Source: Tanypteryx hageni (Eukaryota > Arthropoda > Insecta > Odonata > Petaluridae). From it: a stretch of 64,000 nt of DNA. Of the stretch, positions 1-12,404 are shown piece by piece (the stretch's first letter is position 1; each line of letters starts with the position of its first letter). Under the pieces are notes generated by a model. The model saw only the letters and a program-made list of their open reading frames with translations. It had not been told where the DNA came from and did not search any database. The DNA lies in the NCBI GenBank assembly GCA_028673005.1, contig CM054114.1, forward strand, positions 130,344,470 through 130,408,469, read 5' to 3'. The position numbers were made by a program, and so were the translations under genes.

Positions 1-240
1 TCCGTTTGTAATGAAGTCATTAGCTATTTTTAAAAAACTTTATTCCGAATCATGATGCGCATCTATACGTATACATTTATGGACATCCTCCTATACTGTA
101 TTTGCGCTCATGCATTTTTCTTGCATTAACATTTAAGAAAGAATAAGTTCCTGAAATTCGCCCTAAGCGACACGTCCCCGAGCGACTCATTGTGCTCCGT
201 AGGTGGTGTTTAAGCGAGTTATAAAGTATCCGAAAAATAA
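1..240. other. AT-rich non-coding DNA
   Basis: No recognisable coding sequence, RNA gene or repeat is visible. It ends where a pyrimidine-rich tract begins. Confidence 0.6.
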
Positions 241-440
241 AACAATTCTTATTTTTTCCAATCTCCTCTCATTTCTCTTCTTCTCCTCTTCCTCCTCTTC
301 TTCCTCCTCCAATTCGCCTCCCTCTACCTCACTCCTCGTGACTTTAAGAAGCGTTATGAGGGCCACACCCTCCTCCATTGTTTCATCTCCTGCCATCCGG
401 CCCCACCCCTTAGCATATCCACCCATCCCACCTCTGCAAT
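241..440 (+). repeat. Pyrimidine-rich low-complexity tract
   Basis: The + strand is dominated by C and T, including a short CTT/CCT microsatellite around 277-312. Open frames here are Ser/Pro-rich in one direction and Glu-rich in the other, as expected of simple sequence. Within about 25 bases the composition flips to purine-rich, so the two tracts form an imperfect inverted pair. Confidence 0.8.
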
Positions 441-464
441 GAAACCCTCTCTCGCCTCTCCCCA

Positions 465-2294
465 GGGGATAGAGAGATGGAGAGGGGAAGAGGGAAGAGG
501 TGGTAAGGACAGAGATCAGTAGAGAATAGCAGGGAGGGAGAAAGAGTTAAGAGAGAGGAGGAAGAAGAGGGAAGAAAGAGAGAAACGGCGGGAGGAAGAT
601 GCAAGAAGAATGATAGAGACGGAGTGGAGAGAGAGGAAAGAGAAGCAGAGAGAATGGAGAGGTGGATACTGAGCGAAAGAGATATGAAAAGAGATAAGGA
701 AGGTGAGAAGAGATGAGTTTGAGGAGAGAAAGAGATAAAAAGAAGATTAAATAATGGGAAATAAAGTCATAAGGTGAAAGGAGAGGGAAGAAAAAGGACA
801 GAAACAAGAAGACGAGAGATTATGAGCAAGATAGAGAGAGACAGTTGGGGTGGAAAGGGATAAGATGAAGGATTAGAGAGGAGAAATGAAGAAAAGAATA
901 AAAGGAGAAAGAGAGGAGGGAGAGAGGAAGATGTGGCAGAGATAGTGGGGAGTAGAGAAAAGTAGGGAGGGAGAAAACGCGGAGAAGGTGAGAGAGAAAA
1001 AGAGAGAAGAGGGAGAAGGAAGGGAGAGATAAACAGTGGAAGGAAGATGGAAGATGATTGATAGAGGAGTGAAGAGAGAGAGGAGGAGAGATATAAGAAG
1101 GGAGACAAATAGGGAGAAAGGAGAGAAAGACAGAAGAGGATATTGAGAGAAAGAGAGATAAGGAAAGTGATAAAGAAGGAGAGAAGAGTTTGAGGAAAGA
1201 GAGAGAATGAAGATGAAATAATGAGAAATTCAGTGATGAGGTGAAAGAAGAGAGATAGGAAAAAGGACAGAGTCAAGGGGACGATAGAGAATGAGTGAGA
1301 TAGAAAGACGGCGGAGATGGAGAGTGAGAGAATAGAGGAATGGAGAGGAATAGTAAAGAAAATAGAGGAGAAAAGGAAGAGGGAGAGATAGGGGGAAGAG
1401 ATAGAGGGAGGATACTGAGATAATAAGAGAAAAGAGTTAGAGAGAGAAGAGTTTGAGGAAAGAGAGAGAAGGAAGATGAAATAATGGGAAATATAGAGTG
1501 ATGAGTTGAAAGGAGTGAGAGGAAGAAGGGCAGAGACAAGGAGACGAGAGCGTATGAGTGAGAGAGAGAGAGAAAGACAGGTTGGATGGAGAGTGGGAAG
1601 ATGGAGGAGCAGAGAATAAATGAAGAAAAGAGGGTGATAGGAGAAAGGAAGAAGGAAAGATAGGGGAGGAGAGTGAAAGGAAAGATATTGGGGAGAGTAG
1701 AATGGTGAAGAAATGAGGGGGAAGAAAGATTCGCTAGGAGAAAGGCGGAGAGGTACAAGAATGGATAATACCAGGGAAAGAGACGGGGGAAGAGAGAATC
1801 AGTAAGAAAAGAGCGTGAGAAATGAGATAAGGGTAGGGGGGATAGGAGGAGAGATGGAGACAAATTTAAGTGGGAGAGGAAGACGAGTAATGAGAGACAG
1901 GAGAAGAGAGAAAGAGCTAGAGGAAAAGTGGGAGGATAGAAAAATTAGATGAAGTAAAGAGAGTGAGAGGAGAAAGGGGGAAGAGAGAGAGGGAGAGGGG
2001 AGAAGAAATGACGGTGTGGAGAGAGATAGAGGAAAGTCGAGGAGACTCGGAGGAAGATAAAATTTGAGGATTGAGAAAAGGTGAGGAGGAAGAGAAGAAA
2101 GAGAGGAGAGGAGAGATAGAGAAAAAATCGGAGGAGATGGTAAGAGGTGGAATGAGAGAGACAGGAAGAGAAATGAGACAGGAGATAGGGGAAGAGAGAG
2201 GGCAGAGAGAGAGAATGAGATAAAGGAGCAGATAGAGTAGGGGATGGAGTTGAAGATAGATGATAAGATAGAGAAGAAGAGACGGATAGAGAAA
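465..2294 (+). repeat. Purine-rich satellite with degenerate period near 471 bp
   Basis: About 1.8 kb of almost pure A and G on the + strand. It is not a simple GA repeat. A block beginning GAGTTTGAGGA recurs at 715, 1186 and 1449, each time followed in the same order by a GATGAAATAATGGGAAA-like motif, a GGTGAAAG motif, an AAAGGACAGA motif and an AAGGAGACGAGAG motif. The first spacing is 471 bp and the second 263 bp, so the third unit looks internally deleted. An upstream block near 480-660 also matches 920-1140. Long minus-strand open frames here are Ser/Leu/Pro/Phe-only and are not genes. The tract abuts the 3' end of the minus-strand non-LTR element. Confidence 0.85.
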
Positions 2295-2655
2295 GATTGA
2301 TTGATTTGATCTTTATTTGGGGCGAGGTTGAGACTAAGAAGTCCCATCTACCACCTAACCCCTCACCTTGAAACATATAGAATAACACATAGAACATTAT
2401 GTAAATACAAGTAACAATAAAAATACAAGTATTGGAAAAGAAAAGATGTGATTTTGTGGGAAAAAATAGAACTGCTGAATAATGGAAACCATGTAAAAAA
2501 ACCCACTGCAGGAAAAGACCCACACAAGAAGAGGGGTGAGAAAAACCCGCGAAATCTACTTAGATCAACTAAAGACACCAATAAATGAAATTTAGAACAA
2601 AAGATAATACATGAAAAGCATAAACCTACATTTGGAAAAATTGGCACAATACGAA
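2295..2655 (-). mobile_element. Non-LTR retrotransposon 3' end, 5'-truncated copy
   Basis: Read on the minus strand, this segment aligns along its length with 26820-27176, the 3' untranslated region of the reverse-transcriptase fragment. Shared landmarks in order are TTGTGCCAATTT, a GGTTTTTC-CACCCC block, CTTCTTGTGTGGGT, a CTGCAG-GGGTTTTTT block, CCATTATTCAGCAGT, CACAAAATCACATC, GAGGGGTTAGGTGG, and an AATAAAGA motif followed by a short (AATC)n tail at 2295-2310. The tail and the AATAAA-like signal mark the true 3' end; upstream sequence is missing, as in incomplete reverse transcription. Purine-rich DNA lies on both sides (2656-2696 and the satellite before it). Confidence 0.85.
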
Positions 2656-3100
2656 TAGGGGGAGGATAAGGAGAGGGGGAGGGAGAGAGAGGGAAAATTT
2701 GTGAGCGTGGGTGGGAGATGTTCGAATGCGGACTAGAATCGGACCCACGTCCTCACCTGCGCTTCGCATCATGGAGCCGCGAAGAGATGCGAAGGGAGAT
2801 ATCCCACGCGAACAACGCTGAACCGCCGAGGGCGACGAATAAAATGCACCGGACTCCGTTGCACAACTCGATGTGTTGTCCGCTTTAGTCCCGGCATAAG
2901 CGCGAGTCCTTCGCTGAAAAACCTTTAGTCGAAAATTCTCCCGCGCCCTCTGGCTTATCTGCGTTGGCTGCCTGTACGCGGATGTAATTTTTTTCGTGGT
3001 TGACGTAACTATTCCGCATCCATGCGTACATGGTTAGCAAAATGTTGATGTTACTTTTTTCAAAAAACAAAATAGGACATCAATAGCGGCAACCACTTTG
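2656..3100. other. Purine run then CpG-richer non-coding DNA
   Basis: A 40-base purine run (2656-2696) is followed by sequence richer in CpG than its surroundings up to about 2960. No coding frame with recognisable features is seen. It could be old single-copy regulatory DNA or an eroded repeat. Confidence 0.4.
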
Positions 3101-5740
3101 CACTTCAACACATAACGGAATGTTTCTTTCAGCGACTTGCGAGTAGTCTTTTTAGCGCATTTTCTGAGCAGGTAGAAGATGAGGTTTCTTAACTTTAGAT
3201 CTACTTGCATTCAAACGAATTACTTGTGAGGTTTTGTTCCAGACTTTTTCATTCCCTGATATATAAAATTGTACGACTAAAAATATACAAAACTAGGTGA
3301 TGTGTGATGTATTTACATAAAAGCCCTTAGTTCAAATGACTCTCATATAAACCACCGAAGAGAAAAAGGAATACGGAAAATTTCCTGTAAGACTAAAAAA
3401 AATATTTCATCTATAACAGTGGTTTCAAGACTTTCTGACTTGCGGATTGGTAAAATTCCAAAGAAATTTCCGGAGAAAAATCAAAAAGCGTTTCTGCTCA
3501 ATTTTTTATATTAACGCGAGTGAAAAATTATCCTCTCATCCATAACAGTACGATTTGATCGCGTAAATTTTACCGCAATTGGCTGTAGAACAGGAACGAA
3601 ACATCGATTCTAATGTAAATTTTTACTTATTACGCACGAGGCGGCAAATATATTATCCTATACATGCAATATATTCAACTGATAAAACACAATCATGGCA
3701 GCAAAAGTCCCAGATGATTAATTGACATAAGCTTAAACTGGAGGAATATACATGTTATAGAGCAGATGGAAATTTAAGATAAAGTGAATTTTAACTATTC
3801 AAATTTATTTTTCAGATTTCTAAACAGGTCTCCTTGTTTTTCCGTTCATAAGATGCGCAAACACAAATGCTACCATCAAGAAAACATATACATACTTTTA
3901 AAAAATTGCTAAATGCTAAAATTACTGGAAAAACTCGATGGCCTGCGCAACGCACAATTTGTCCCAATTTTGCACTAATTAATGCTTGGATTATAGTTAA
4001 AAACTCGAGAAATAAAGACGACAACCGACGCTTCATTATTCATGAGATAATTAGCATGACTTTTATGCGTAAATACTTTCGCTTCTTGGCTAAAACGGGT
4101 TTTGTTCGGCGCCTCCTCGCACTCTCCCTCCCGCTTCCTTTTCATAAGACTTTAATGCACGCCAAGGAACAGTCCCTGGCATTAAGTCGGGAGTAAAGTG
4201 ATACTTCCTGTAGCGGGGGAGCCTTCAACGCAAGTTAAGCTTATTTGTCATGTCTTAACGTCAAGAAACTGCCTGTATACGGAGATTTTCGTCTCCAAGT
4301 CTAATCGCTCGTGATGAATCCAGTAGAAGAGTTTAAGAGATACTTACTGTTCAGTGACTTTGAATAAATCTTCTAGACTGAATTTTTTAAAGACGGGTCG
4401 AAAGAGAGAAAATTGTTCGTATACTAGCTCAATTGCTTGGAGATGACGGGTATAAAAGGCTTATGCATATATTTCGGCATATGTTTTTCTATTTTTCCCA
4501 GTTTATTAAGATTAAAGGAATTGTATTGATAAAGGGAATGTCCTTCAATTACGAAAGGCAATAAACAGAACGTATTCTCTTAGTAATGATTAAAATCGTT
4601 AATGTAACTCTATAAAGAAACAGCGTAAAGTCAGACAAGCGTTAAATTTTTGCAGTTGATATACCTATGGATTTATCCTAAAATAAGATTTTGATTCATA
4701 GCTAAAAATATCATTCAGAATTAATATTTGAAGGATTTTTAAGAATATAATTTATGTTTACCAGAAATTGCAACATAAAATTCTGATGTCCCAGTTAATT
4801 TCACCAAGAAAATTTATCAACCATTCAAAACCTTATATTGAACAAGAGTGAAATGATTTCTCATACGCTCTCATGCTAAAATACAATAATAGGGCCTCAA
4901 TATTTGCGAGGCTACGTTCTTGAAAATCAGTGCTAATGTTACAACTCCTTCGCTTACACAACGACAGCAACTACTTAATCCTGACGCTGTGGATAAAAAT
5001 CCGCGAATAATCAAGTCTACATGTTGCGAATGTCAAATATATCTACACAGAAATTCATACCGCGATCTATAAAAACAGCGAATGTTCTAACCGCGAGTGT
5101 GAAGGGTCTAATGCGATTCAAGCTAATTTGAAATTGTGACTGAACTCATTAAAGTGGCATATTTTCAATCAATTTATCAATTTTTTAATTTTAGATCGAA
5201 TATTTTTATTACAAGGCCCATTCAAAATGTAGCTTAAATTCATAACAATTGATTTGTCCAAAACTTTGCTGGTTCATCAGAAGATAATAAACGATCGCAT
5301 AATATGGCTAAAATCAATTTCATAAATTGCCTCTCCAGTTGTCATTAAAAGATTGAAAACACAAAATGCCCATTACAGTCGTCATCAGCGGTAAATCGCG
5401 TCTATCAACGCCTAATTTGTTGTCAAAATGCTGCTTTTTCCAAACTGTTCATGGCGATTTAATTTCAGCCATAAGGTAAAATCAATAATTCTTTTTGAGT
5501 CAGTGTTAGATGTCATTAAATTATCTTTTAATGATATTTTATGCTTTCAAATATGCTACAAAAAATTAGCTACAAAGGAAACGTTGATTGCCTAGAGATT
5601 TTCTCTACCTAAGAGAAACTTCCCTTTGCCCAAGGCTGGGAAAAAAATGAAAATTTTCTAAACGATTAACCAATCACCTGCCAAAACTATTCTCAATTGA
5701 AATTGTTTTTCCAAATATTTATCTTATTGGTTTGGAAATA
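3101..5740. other. AT-rich non-coding DNA, no recognised feature
   Basis: Frames are short and biased like random AT-rich sequence; the longest (3867-4196, 109 codons) has no recognisable motif. No tRNA-like boxes, terminal inverted repeats or tandem arrays were noticed. Confidence 0.5.
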
Positions 5741-5744
5741 TAAA

Positions 5745-5985
5745 TAACTACATCTACATTTACATGTTACCTTGCAATTCATCAATCTGGTCGGTAACAG
5801 AGGGTGCACTACACCGAGGCCGACATAACAGTTATTACTCACAGATTTGTCTCTCCTCTTATGGTCTCGTATTGTTCTCCAATAGAATGAATCTTTATAA
5901 CGTTCCGCGAATTTTAAATCCAATAAAGGGCAGGTATACTAAGGAAATCTCCACCTACAAAGCTCCCCTGATTTCTAAAGGAAAA
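5745..5985. repeat. Possible eroded arthropod dispersed repeat
   Basis: The stretch opens with CTACATCTACATTTACATG, followed about 45 bases later by CAGAGGGTGCACTACACC. An opening of CTACATCTACAT runs followed by a GGCAGAGGGT-type motif is familiar from an abundant dispersed repeat in many arthropod genomes, and the order and spacing here fit loosely. The rest is too diverged for me to align, so this is a weak call made from general familiarity. Confidence 0.3.
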
Positions 5986-5989
5986 TTAA

Positions 5990-8465
5990 ATTAAAATAAT
6001 ACATTTGAAGCTCAAAAATGGAGGTTAATAGGGTAAATAAATGCATCTGGTAATGTATTTGATATTTATTTCGCTCTCAGTTGGAAAATAAAACACTTCG
6101 ACGTTAAAATAATTTCACACCTGTGCACAACAGATACGAAAGCAAGCCTCGAGTTAAAAAAAAATGATTTTTTTCCAAACCTTAACTCACGAAATAATTC
6201 GAAACGGACGTCGGTAATTAATTTTTCCGGATATTGAAATGAGCCAGCATTAATTCGGGCAATTAACCTATCAAGAAACATCCAACCATCGCGAAAATAA
6301 AAAATGAAACGTTCCATCGCAAGAGAATCCAATCCGCGACCCTCCATATCGAAGTAGATAAGAAGAAAAGTGCAAACTCCTTTTTTTCCATTTCATCCTA
6401 GAGATAGGAACAATTTCTGGAAGATAAACACGGTTGGGTGACCGTAAATAGGTGCTTAAATGAGCAAAGAGAAGGAAAAAGTGATAAAAACATTTCTCCC
6501 AATTTCATTCCCCTTTTCTCCCCTGCCCCTATCTCTCCTCCCCTCCCCTTCCATCCACCCGAGGGATATCTTTGGAGAGTCGGCCAACGAAGAAAAAGGC
6601 CCATTTAACTTTCTGATAGGCCCCCGGGGGAGGTGGGAGGGAAAGAGTTTTATAATCTTTTTCAGATAAATTCACGCTCCGGCTCCTCCGGGCGACGGCC
6701 GAGATAATATATAGATTAAAAACAAAAGAAGGAGGAAAGTTTTAGTGCATAACTCCCTTTGGGGATGACTAAGTCTTTGCTAGGGATAGGAGAGAGGGAG
6801 AGGAAGAAAAAGGTGTTCACTCATCTTACGCGTCCACTTTCTCTCCTACTCCTTTCCTCTCTCACTCTTTTCATTCTCTCCTGACTTCTCTCACTGTAAA
6901 CACCTACCTATCGTTCAATCTGGGTACCCCTTTTGGCGAATGCAATGCCTCTATGAAGAATTCTGCAGAAGTTTATAAGACGCAAACAACTGTTGTTATC
7001 TTAACGTTTCAGAACATTTTTATCCATCGTAAAACTGATATTATTGTTTGTGATTCTCTAAACTTTTCCTTATAAAAAATATATGTGAAGATATTCAGTA
7101 CCCATTTTTTAATCTGTATTAAAATAAAGGATTAATATCTATGAAAATTAAAGTCATTTTTCTATATTTTGTCCACGCCAGACGTGTCGTAGCTATTATT
7201 TCGGTAATCTCAGCTTTAAAACGCTCCTTTGCGAGCTTATATGATCGAAAAACTATCTAGGAAATAAAACTTTATATTGCAGAATAGAAAGACACGCACT
7301 AATTAAATATATTCATTTAATACTCCATCTTATGTGACATTGTCTTTTACGCTTTCTCAATGAAGAAGTCGTAGATTAGAATTTAGGACGAGGAGAACGA
7401 GTAGCTGAGTTACCAAGAATATTTCGCAAACTACGTACAGAAGGTTGGGAAAACCAGATGAGCACTTAAGCTGCAAGACATCCGTAATCAGTGGTGGTTC
7501 CCTGATAGTAGAAAGTAAATTTTTTAAATATGCTTCGGTGAGTCACCGCTCTAATAATAGTGACAGAAAGATGAATCCAGCAAGGTTATTCCGATTCTCT
7601 TACCGTAAAATTCCAAAAGCAAGGCAGAAGTATTTAAAATATGGACCAAAAATAAATTTCTAGCACGATCAGATTATTGTCATCACATATCAGATCATAA
7701 ACAAGTTAGGAAAGTGTAGTGTATTACAAAAGGCGCGTTTCGTGCGATGGAGTATTTGAAACCATACGATATAATTTGACCGAACACACCATAAAACAGC
7801 AAAACACCACGACCCGATTTTATCTTTATCTATTAAAAATGTCTTCTCCCCCCTTAGTTCGTGCATCAATAGTCATATTACGTGATTTTAATGACTAAAT
7901 ACTACAAAACGAAATAATTCCAGGAAGATATTCAATTTATATTTAGTGATTTATTTTCTAATCAGTTTTAATCAACCGAACAATCGAAAATTACTTAAAA
8001 CATACCTCACTTGAGTTCAGTAGTTGTAATATTTAGGTTTATGTTCTTCTCTTCGCCGTAGAGAATATATTTCCTTCCGTTTGCAAAATCTGTCATTCGC
8101 GCGTAAGGAATTACATGTATTTTGTAATTGTAGCAGATCTTATTTACTTCAGTAAGCAATAAGATTATTTACGTTGACAACAATTATGTAGCTATGCACA
8201 AATTTTTTCAAGTTCAAAGCGAATTACGACATTCTTGTTCAATTTTCTTGATAACGGCTACTCCTACGATAAAAATGTGTATGGAAAGAAATACTCGACG
8301 TTACAAGTTCTACAAGTTTATTTGAAAACTATTTTTATTTGACCATACATTTACGAGATATAACGGAAAGTTCATTTTTTGTCACCAGTAAAGCGATACC
8401 CCTGATTGACTTACGTGATTTATTTTTGTTATTTTCTTATTGTCTTCAATTGCTAGTTCCTAATG
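5990..8465. other. AT-rich non-coding DNA with short purine and pyrimidine patches
   Basis: Mostly featureless. A pyrimidine patch lies at about 6490-6555. A purine patch at 6787-6815 is followed by a pyrimidine patch at 6836-6893, which could pair imperfectly with it. No gene is supported; the 72-codon frame at 7445-7663 shows no family motif. Confidence 0.5.
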
Positions 8466-8585
8466 TCAAATTTCAGAAAAATCCATTAGGTAGAAGCCGT
8501 TAACGAACATGCGGACGGACGGACAAACCGACGCCAATAGGCGCTTATGTTGGAAGCGAAAGGCGCCTAATAAAAGGAAGGCGAA
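8466..8585 (+). repeat. Transposon-tail motif ending in GGACGGACGGAC
   Basis: A block reading AATTTCAGAAAAATCCATT, then a spacer, then a GGACGGACGGACAAACCGAC run, is the layout seen at the ends of many arthropod transposable elements, where an AAAATC(G/C)-type block precedes a GACAGACAGAC-type run. A small imperfect hairpin with GGCGC arms follows (about 8535-8570). The element type cannot be told from this fragment alone. Confidence 0.5.
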
Positions 8586-9161
8586 CTGAAACGGGCATTG
8601 ACTGAGGAGAGTGTGATTAAAGACGTGTAAGGAGGAAAACTAAGAGGAAAAAGGGAAAGAGGAAGGAAGCGGTTTCAGATGATAGACGATTTAAAAAGGA
8701 AAGAGGACTGCCAAGAAATAAAGTGGATTGCAGAAAGTTAGAGTATTCGGAGAACCAGACGGAAACAACAATACCGCCATACCTCGCTTTACGCGATAAT
8801 TTCGCGCTAAACGAAATTTGCGCAAAACGTGGTCATTATGTCAATGAGAATAGGTTCCATGGGCGCAAAAACTAAATTGTAATATTAATAAAAAAATACG
8901 CCGCTAACCCGAAAAACAGCTTCTTGTCGGCTTTCATTCACCTATGCCAGATGCATATCTTTGTATTTTTTCAACAACTTATCTTTATCAGTGATTTCCA
9001 TATAATACAGAAAGCTAAAAACTTCATTATATTCGGGTAAAATTGAAAATGTATACTTCCTATAAAAATTAAATCCTAAATAAATCAGCGAGGAAGTTTT
9101 ATTGAAAAAGCCACCTTTATTTAGAAAGAATAACGCCAACATATGGTCGATCGAATGATAA
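8586..9161. other. Non-coding DNA with AG-rich patch and possible pogo-like fragment
   Basis: An AG-rich patch occupies about 8580-8720. Around 8778-8840 the sequence TACCTCGCTTTACGCGATAA and what follows resembles the ends of pogo/Tigger-type miniature elements, and a similar inverted end lies near 10030-10086, but no clean terminal inverted repeat or TA duplication could be defined. The remainder is AT-rich and featureless. Confidence 0.35.
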
Positions 9162-9836
9162 CAAGATGATCCAAACAGAACTTATGATACCTACTTTTCA
9201 TTTAATCATTTATTTAATACTTATGTTGGTTTTAATACCTTTAAAGTCATCGCGGATATGTAGATCTTTGTGTTCCCAATGTTCATAATTTAGCGTTATA
9301 AAATACTAAAAATACATTCGGCGGAATATTAAATTGATCACGCGTATTTGTGCATCAAACATAACGTGCGCACGTATTAAAATATACCGAATCTGAGTCC
9401 AACAATAGTTGTTGCTATGGCAACACTCTCGTAATGAGTGATATAAACTGAAAAACCTCCAGTATTTACGCAAATAAATACGATAGATAAGCAAAATTCT
9501 ACGATAAAAATTAGAATCTTCATTCTTTTGCTCAGAGAATGGTACAAATCCCGCTCCGATATTACAATTCTAAGATATTTTAATGTGCAAGAGAAAATTA
9601 CCCTGCACGATGAATTTCAGATTTCCCATGTAAATGAAATGGGAAGAATAGTTCCTGGAATCGCACCCGGGTCTTCAATCTTTGCAACAAAAACTATCCT
9701 CGGGGGTTCTGCTCATGTAGCAAGAGATTTCCACCGAGTTTCATGAAAACGGTGTATTGGTTCAAAAGTTAATAAGGGGAACAGACAGACAGACACAACG
9801 ACAAAACTATAAGCCTATTTTTATTCTGGAAAGTAG
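9162..9836 (-). repeat. 675-bp dispersed repeat, full copy (minus orientation)
   Basis: Read on the minus strand, this aligns end to end with 28244-28917. Shared landmarks in order: CTTTCCAGAAT, AATAGGCTTATAGTTT, a GTCTGTC run, a TTTCATGA-AC block, a CGAGGATAGTTTTTGTT block, a B-box-like GCGATTCCAGG, GGAACTATTCTTCCCATTT, an AATATCGGAGCG block, the palindrome-like GTTGCCATAGCAAC, ATTCGGTATA, ACGCGTGATCAAT, and a final GTTTGGATCATCTTG. Two copies of near-identical length (675 and 674 bp) with matching ends argue for a mobile unit. No coding frame is conserved and no terminal inverted repeat is visible. Confidence 0.8.
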
Positions 9837-10100
9837 ACTAAGAATGGTGCGCCGCACTGGGGGCTTCTTTTATAGCATGGGTGTGCCACATTCTGGCCCT
9901 AAATGTGGTTCCAAAAAGGATTACACTAAAACCCACAAGACTGGAAGGAATTTCTAATACATTTATAGTTAGGACGTCTCAATTTTCGATCGCCTTAGTT
10001 TTTTTTAAATATACGTAGTAGGCGCGAGTCTGCTTCGCGCTATAACGAACCCGCCTAAAACGGGGTCTCGCAAAACGAGGTATTACCGTAACCACGGACT
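9837..10100. other. Non-coding DNA with possible pogo-like end near 10030-10086
   Basis: The right part contains GCGCTATAACGAACCCGCC and a GCAAAACGAGGTATTACC end, which resemble inverted ends of pogo/Tigger-type miniature elements and partly mirror 8778-8800. A complete element could not be bounded. Confidence 0.3.
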
Positions 10101-12404
10101 TGTCTACGGACAGAATGCCTACGTTCATGGATATTTCAGAAAGGTCTTGCATAATATACTTTCCGACAATAAACAATTTCAGATAGAAAAAAATACACAA
10201 AGCATTCCAAAACCTCCGATTTCAAATTTTACCGTTCGTCGATGTCGTCGAACATTCCTCAGAGAAGTTATTTCGAAATTGCGTTGTGTTTTTCCTGTGA
10301 TGAGACTGGGACGTATATGAAGGTCAACAGCGAAAACTTGTTCCGGAATTTTCAAAGTTCTAGACCGATGCTCTTGGAAATGACGCCCTCGTACAAATTC
10401 CACAATATTTCTCTTCAGATACTTTTAAAGGTTAATAGCCGTTTTACCCACCTATTTATGAAATCATTGGTCGCGCTATTTTCGCCTCGTCACTCATAAA
10501 TGGAAATTTAATCAAAATTTGAAACTAATCGCTACAACCACATGATTACGCATTAAAGAGGAATGGGTATAATAACTAACTGCGGCACTTCACGTTATTT
10601 TTCAGGTTTTCAGGGCACTTAGTGGTTATGCAGTTTTTAAAATCAATTATATTTTAAGCCTTTTTGACTGCCAAATGATAAATTTTTCATTATTATCTAA
10701 AATGCTTGAGGTCGCGTTCGAAGGAAATGCGTCTTTTTCTCGAGTACTTTAGGTTGAAGAAGAGGAGATAGGAGTAAAACCACTTAAATTTTCCTCATCG
10801 AGCGCAAATGTCATTGGCCTGAGAGTTTTTTGTAATTAGATTGCTTTTTCCAGATACGTCTAATTGATTCAATATTGATAAATTACGATTCATAAGGGAG
10901 AATTATTTTGAAACTTTCAGATGGATGAAGAATTGACTGGATAGGTAAGTAATCAAAACTCCGACAATCCTCTAGCATAAGGAACAATTTACCAATAACC
11001 ATTCCATGCGAAATATTCTATTATTTATCAGCATTACTCTGTATGCGAGATACTTGTGACATAGTCGTTCATTGGTGAAAATTGGATGATCTTGTATAAG
11101 TACCCAGCCATTCCAAGTTAACTGCATAATGATCATATGTTTATTCGATATCTTATGCACACTACAAGAAAATTTAAGTTTTTATGTCAATTAAACAAAC
11201 TTCGACAACCGCATTACTTCGATTCAGTAAGAAAGGCTATTATGATTGAACCGTGCACTTCTCGACTGGTGCCATCGATTTAAACCTTAAAATGTGATTC
11301 CTAAATCTCCTAAATTCCATACCTTTTTAAAAGTGAAGAGGAAAAGCGTCGAGAGAGTAGTTTTTACGTTGACCCGACCTGGTGAAGATTTATTCAAAAT
11401 CCTTTTAAAACACTGCTTCGAAGAAACTAATAATGAATATTTGCGGTATTTTTTAAAGTTTAAAAATGTTGGAAGTTTTATAAATAGTTGTTGTCACTTG
11501 AGCTGGCGCAGCTCCTTCCTTAAACACTTTCTTTATTCCAAGCATGCTAAAGTTTCGTGTGAATTGTGGGTAATGGCAGATTTGAAAGATCTGAGCATAC
11601 TATTGTGAATTCAGTTGCTTGATATGCGAGCAGTTGGATTTATCTAGGATAACTTGAACCGAACGTCAGGAATCAAATCTTTTCTTATGAAATATCTGTT
11701 TTAGTAAAGTAAAAACAACGCTATCGATGACAAACAGAGCCTCAATTACGAATCCCCGTTTTTTTTTTCAGAAAAATAATTATCGCATCGATATGAAATA
11801 TCAAAGGGGCGAATTGAGGTTAATGTATCATTTAACTCGGATGTATTAAAATCTCTCAAAAGTAAATGGACGCTTGCATTGTGTCATGCTTTTGACTAAA
11901 TGCTACTTTATAATTTTAAATAAATATTTACTCTGCGGTGGCAGAGAATATGTGGTCTAATTAAATTCAATCTCTGGGATGAATTTAACACGAAATGAAA
12001 TTTTTAAAAAAATTGAGAAATTCTTATTATAACCGTCTCCCGTTCAAGCGATAAAATATGATATCTTTAAAATTTTGTTTATATCGTATGATGTTTTATC
12101 CATCATCGAAGCCAGAAAAAGATAAATTTAAATGTATGAATGGAATATTTCTCCGCTATTTTACTGAATATCCTTCAAACTCACATCCAAATTAATATTC
12201 GTCTTTAGCATTCGCTTGATGAATGAGGAATAACATTTAGCCATCATTAGCAAAGCCCAAGGCTATCCTTTTGATGGGTTTGTCAAACCAATTTCCCATC
12301 CTTTTAGCACTTGATTTATTAGACGGCTGTCAGCTGCAAAAGAACGGATATTATCTTTCTTTGGACCTTTCTGTCAGCTCCGCTCCGTCAGCCCATTCGA
12401 GAGA
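10101..12404. other. AT-rich non-coding DNA, no recognised feature
   Basis: No repeat, RNA gene or credible coding exon was found. The 104-codon frame at 11294-11608 and the overlapping frames at 10179-10499 have no recognisable domain and are of a length expected by chance. Confidence 0.5.

Noticed and set aside
767..2523. Long minus-strand open frames (169-196 codons) across 0.5-2.5 kb
   Set aside because: They are translations of a purine/pyrimidine tract, almost wholly Ser, Leu, Pro and Phe; stop codons are rare in such sequence, and several frames overlap.
2700..2860. tRNA-like element on the minus strand (GGTCCGATTCTAG near 2735)
   Set aside because: The B-box match is weak and no A box is found at a suitable distance.
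8778..10086. One large pogo-like element spanning from 8778 to 10086
   Set aside because: The two ends match poorly, and a complete 675-bp repeat occupies most of the interval; separate fragments are the simpler reading.
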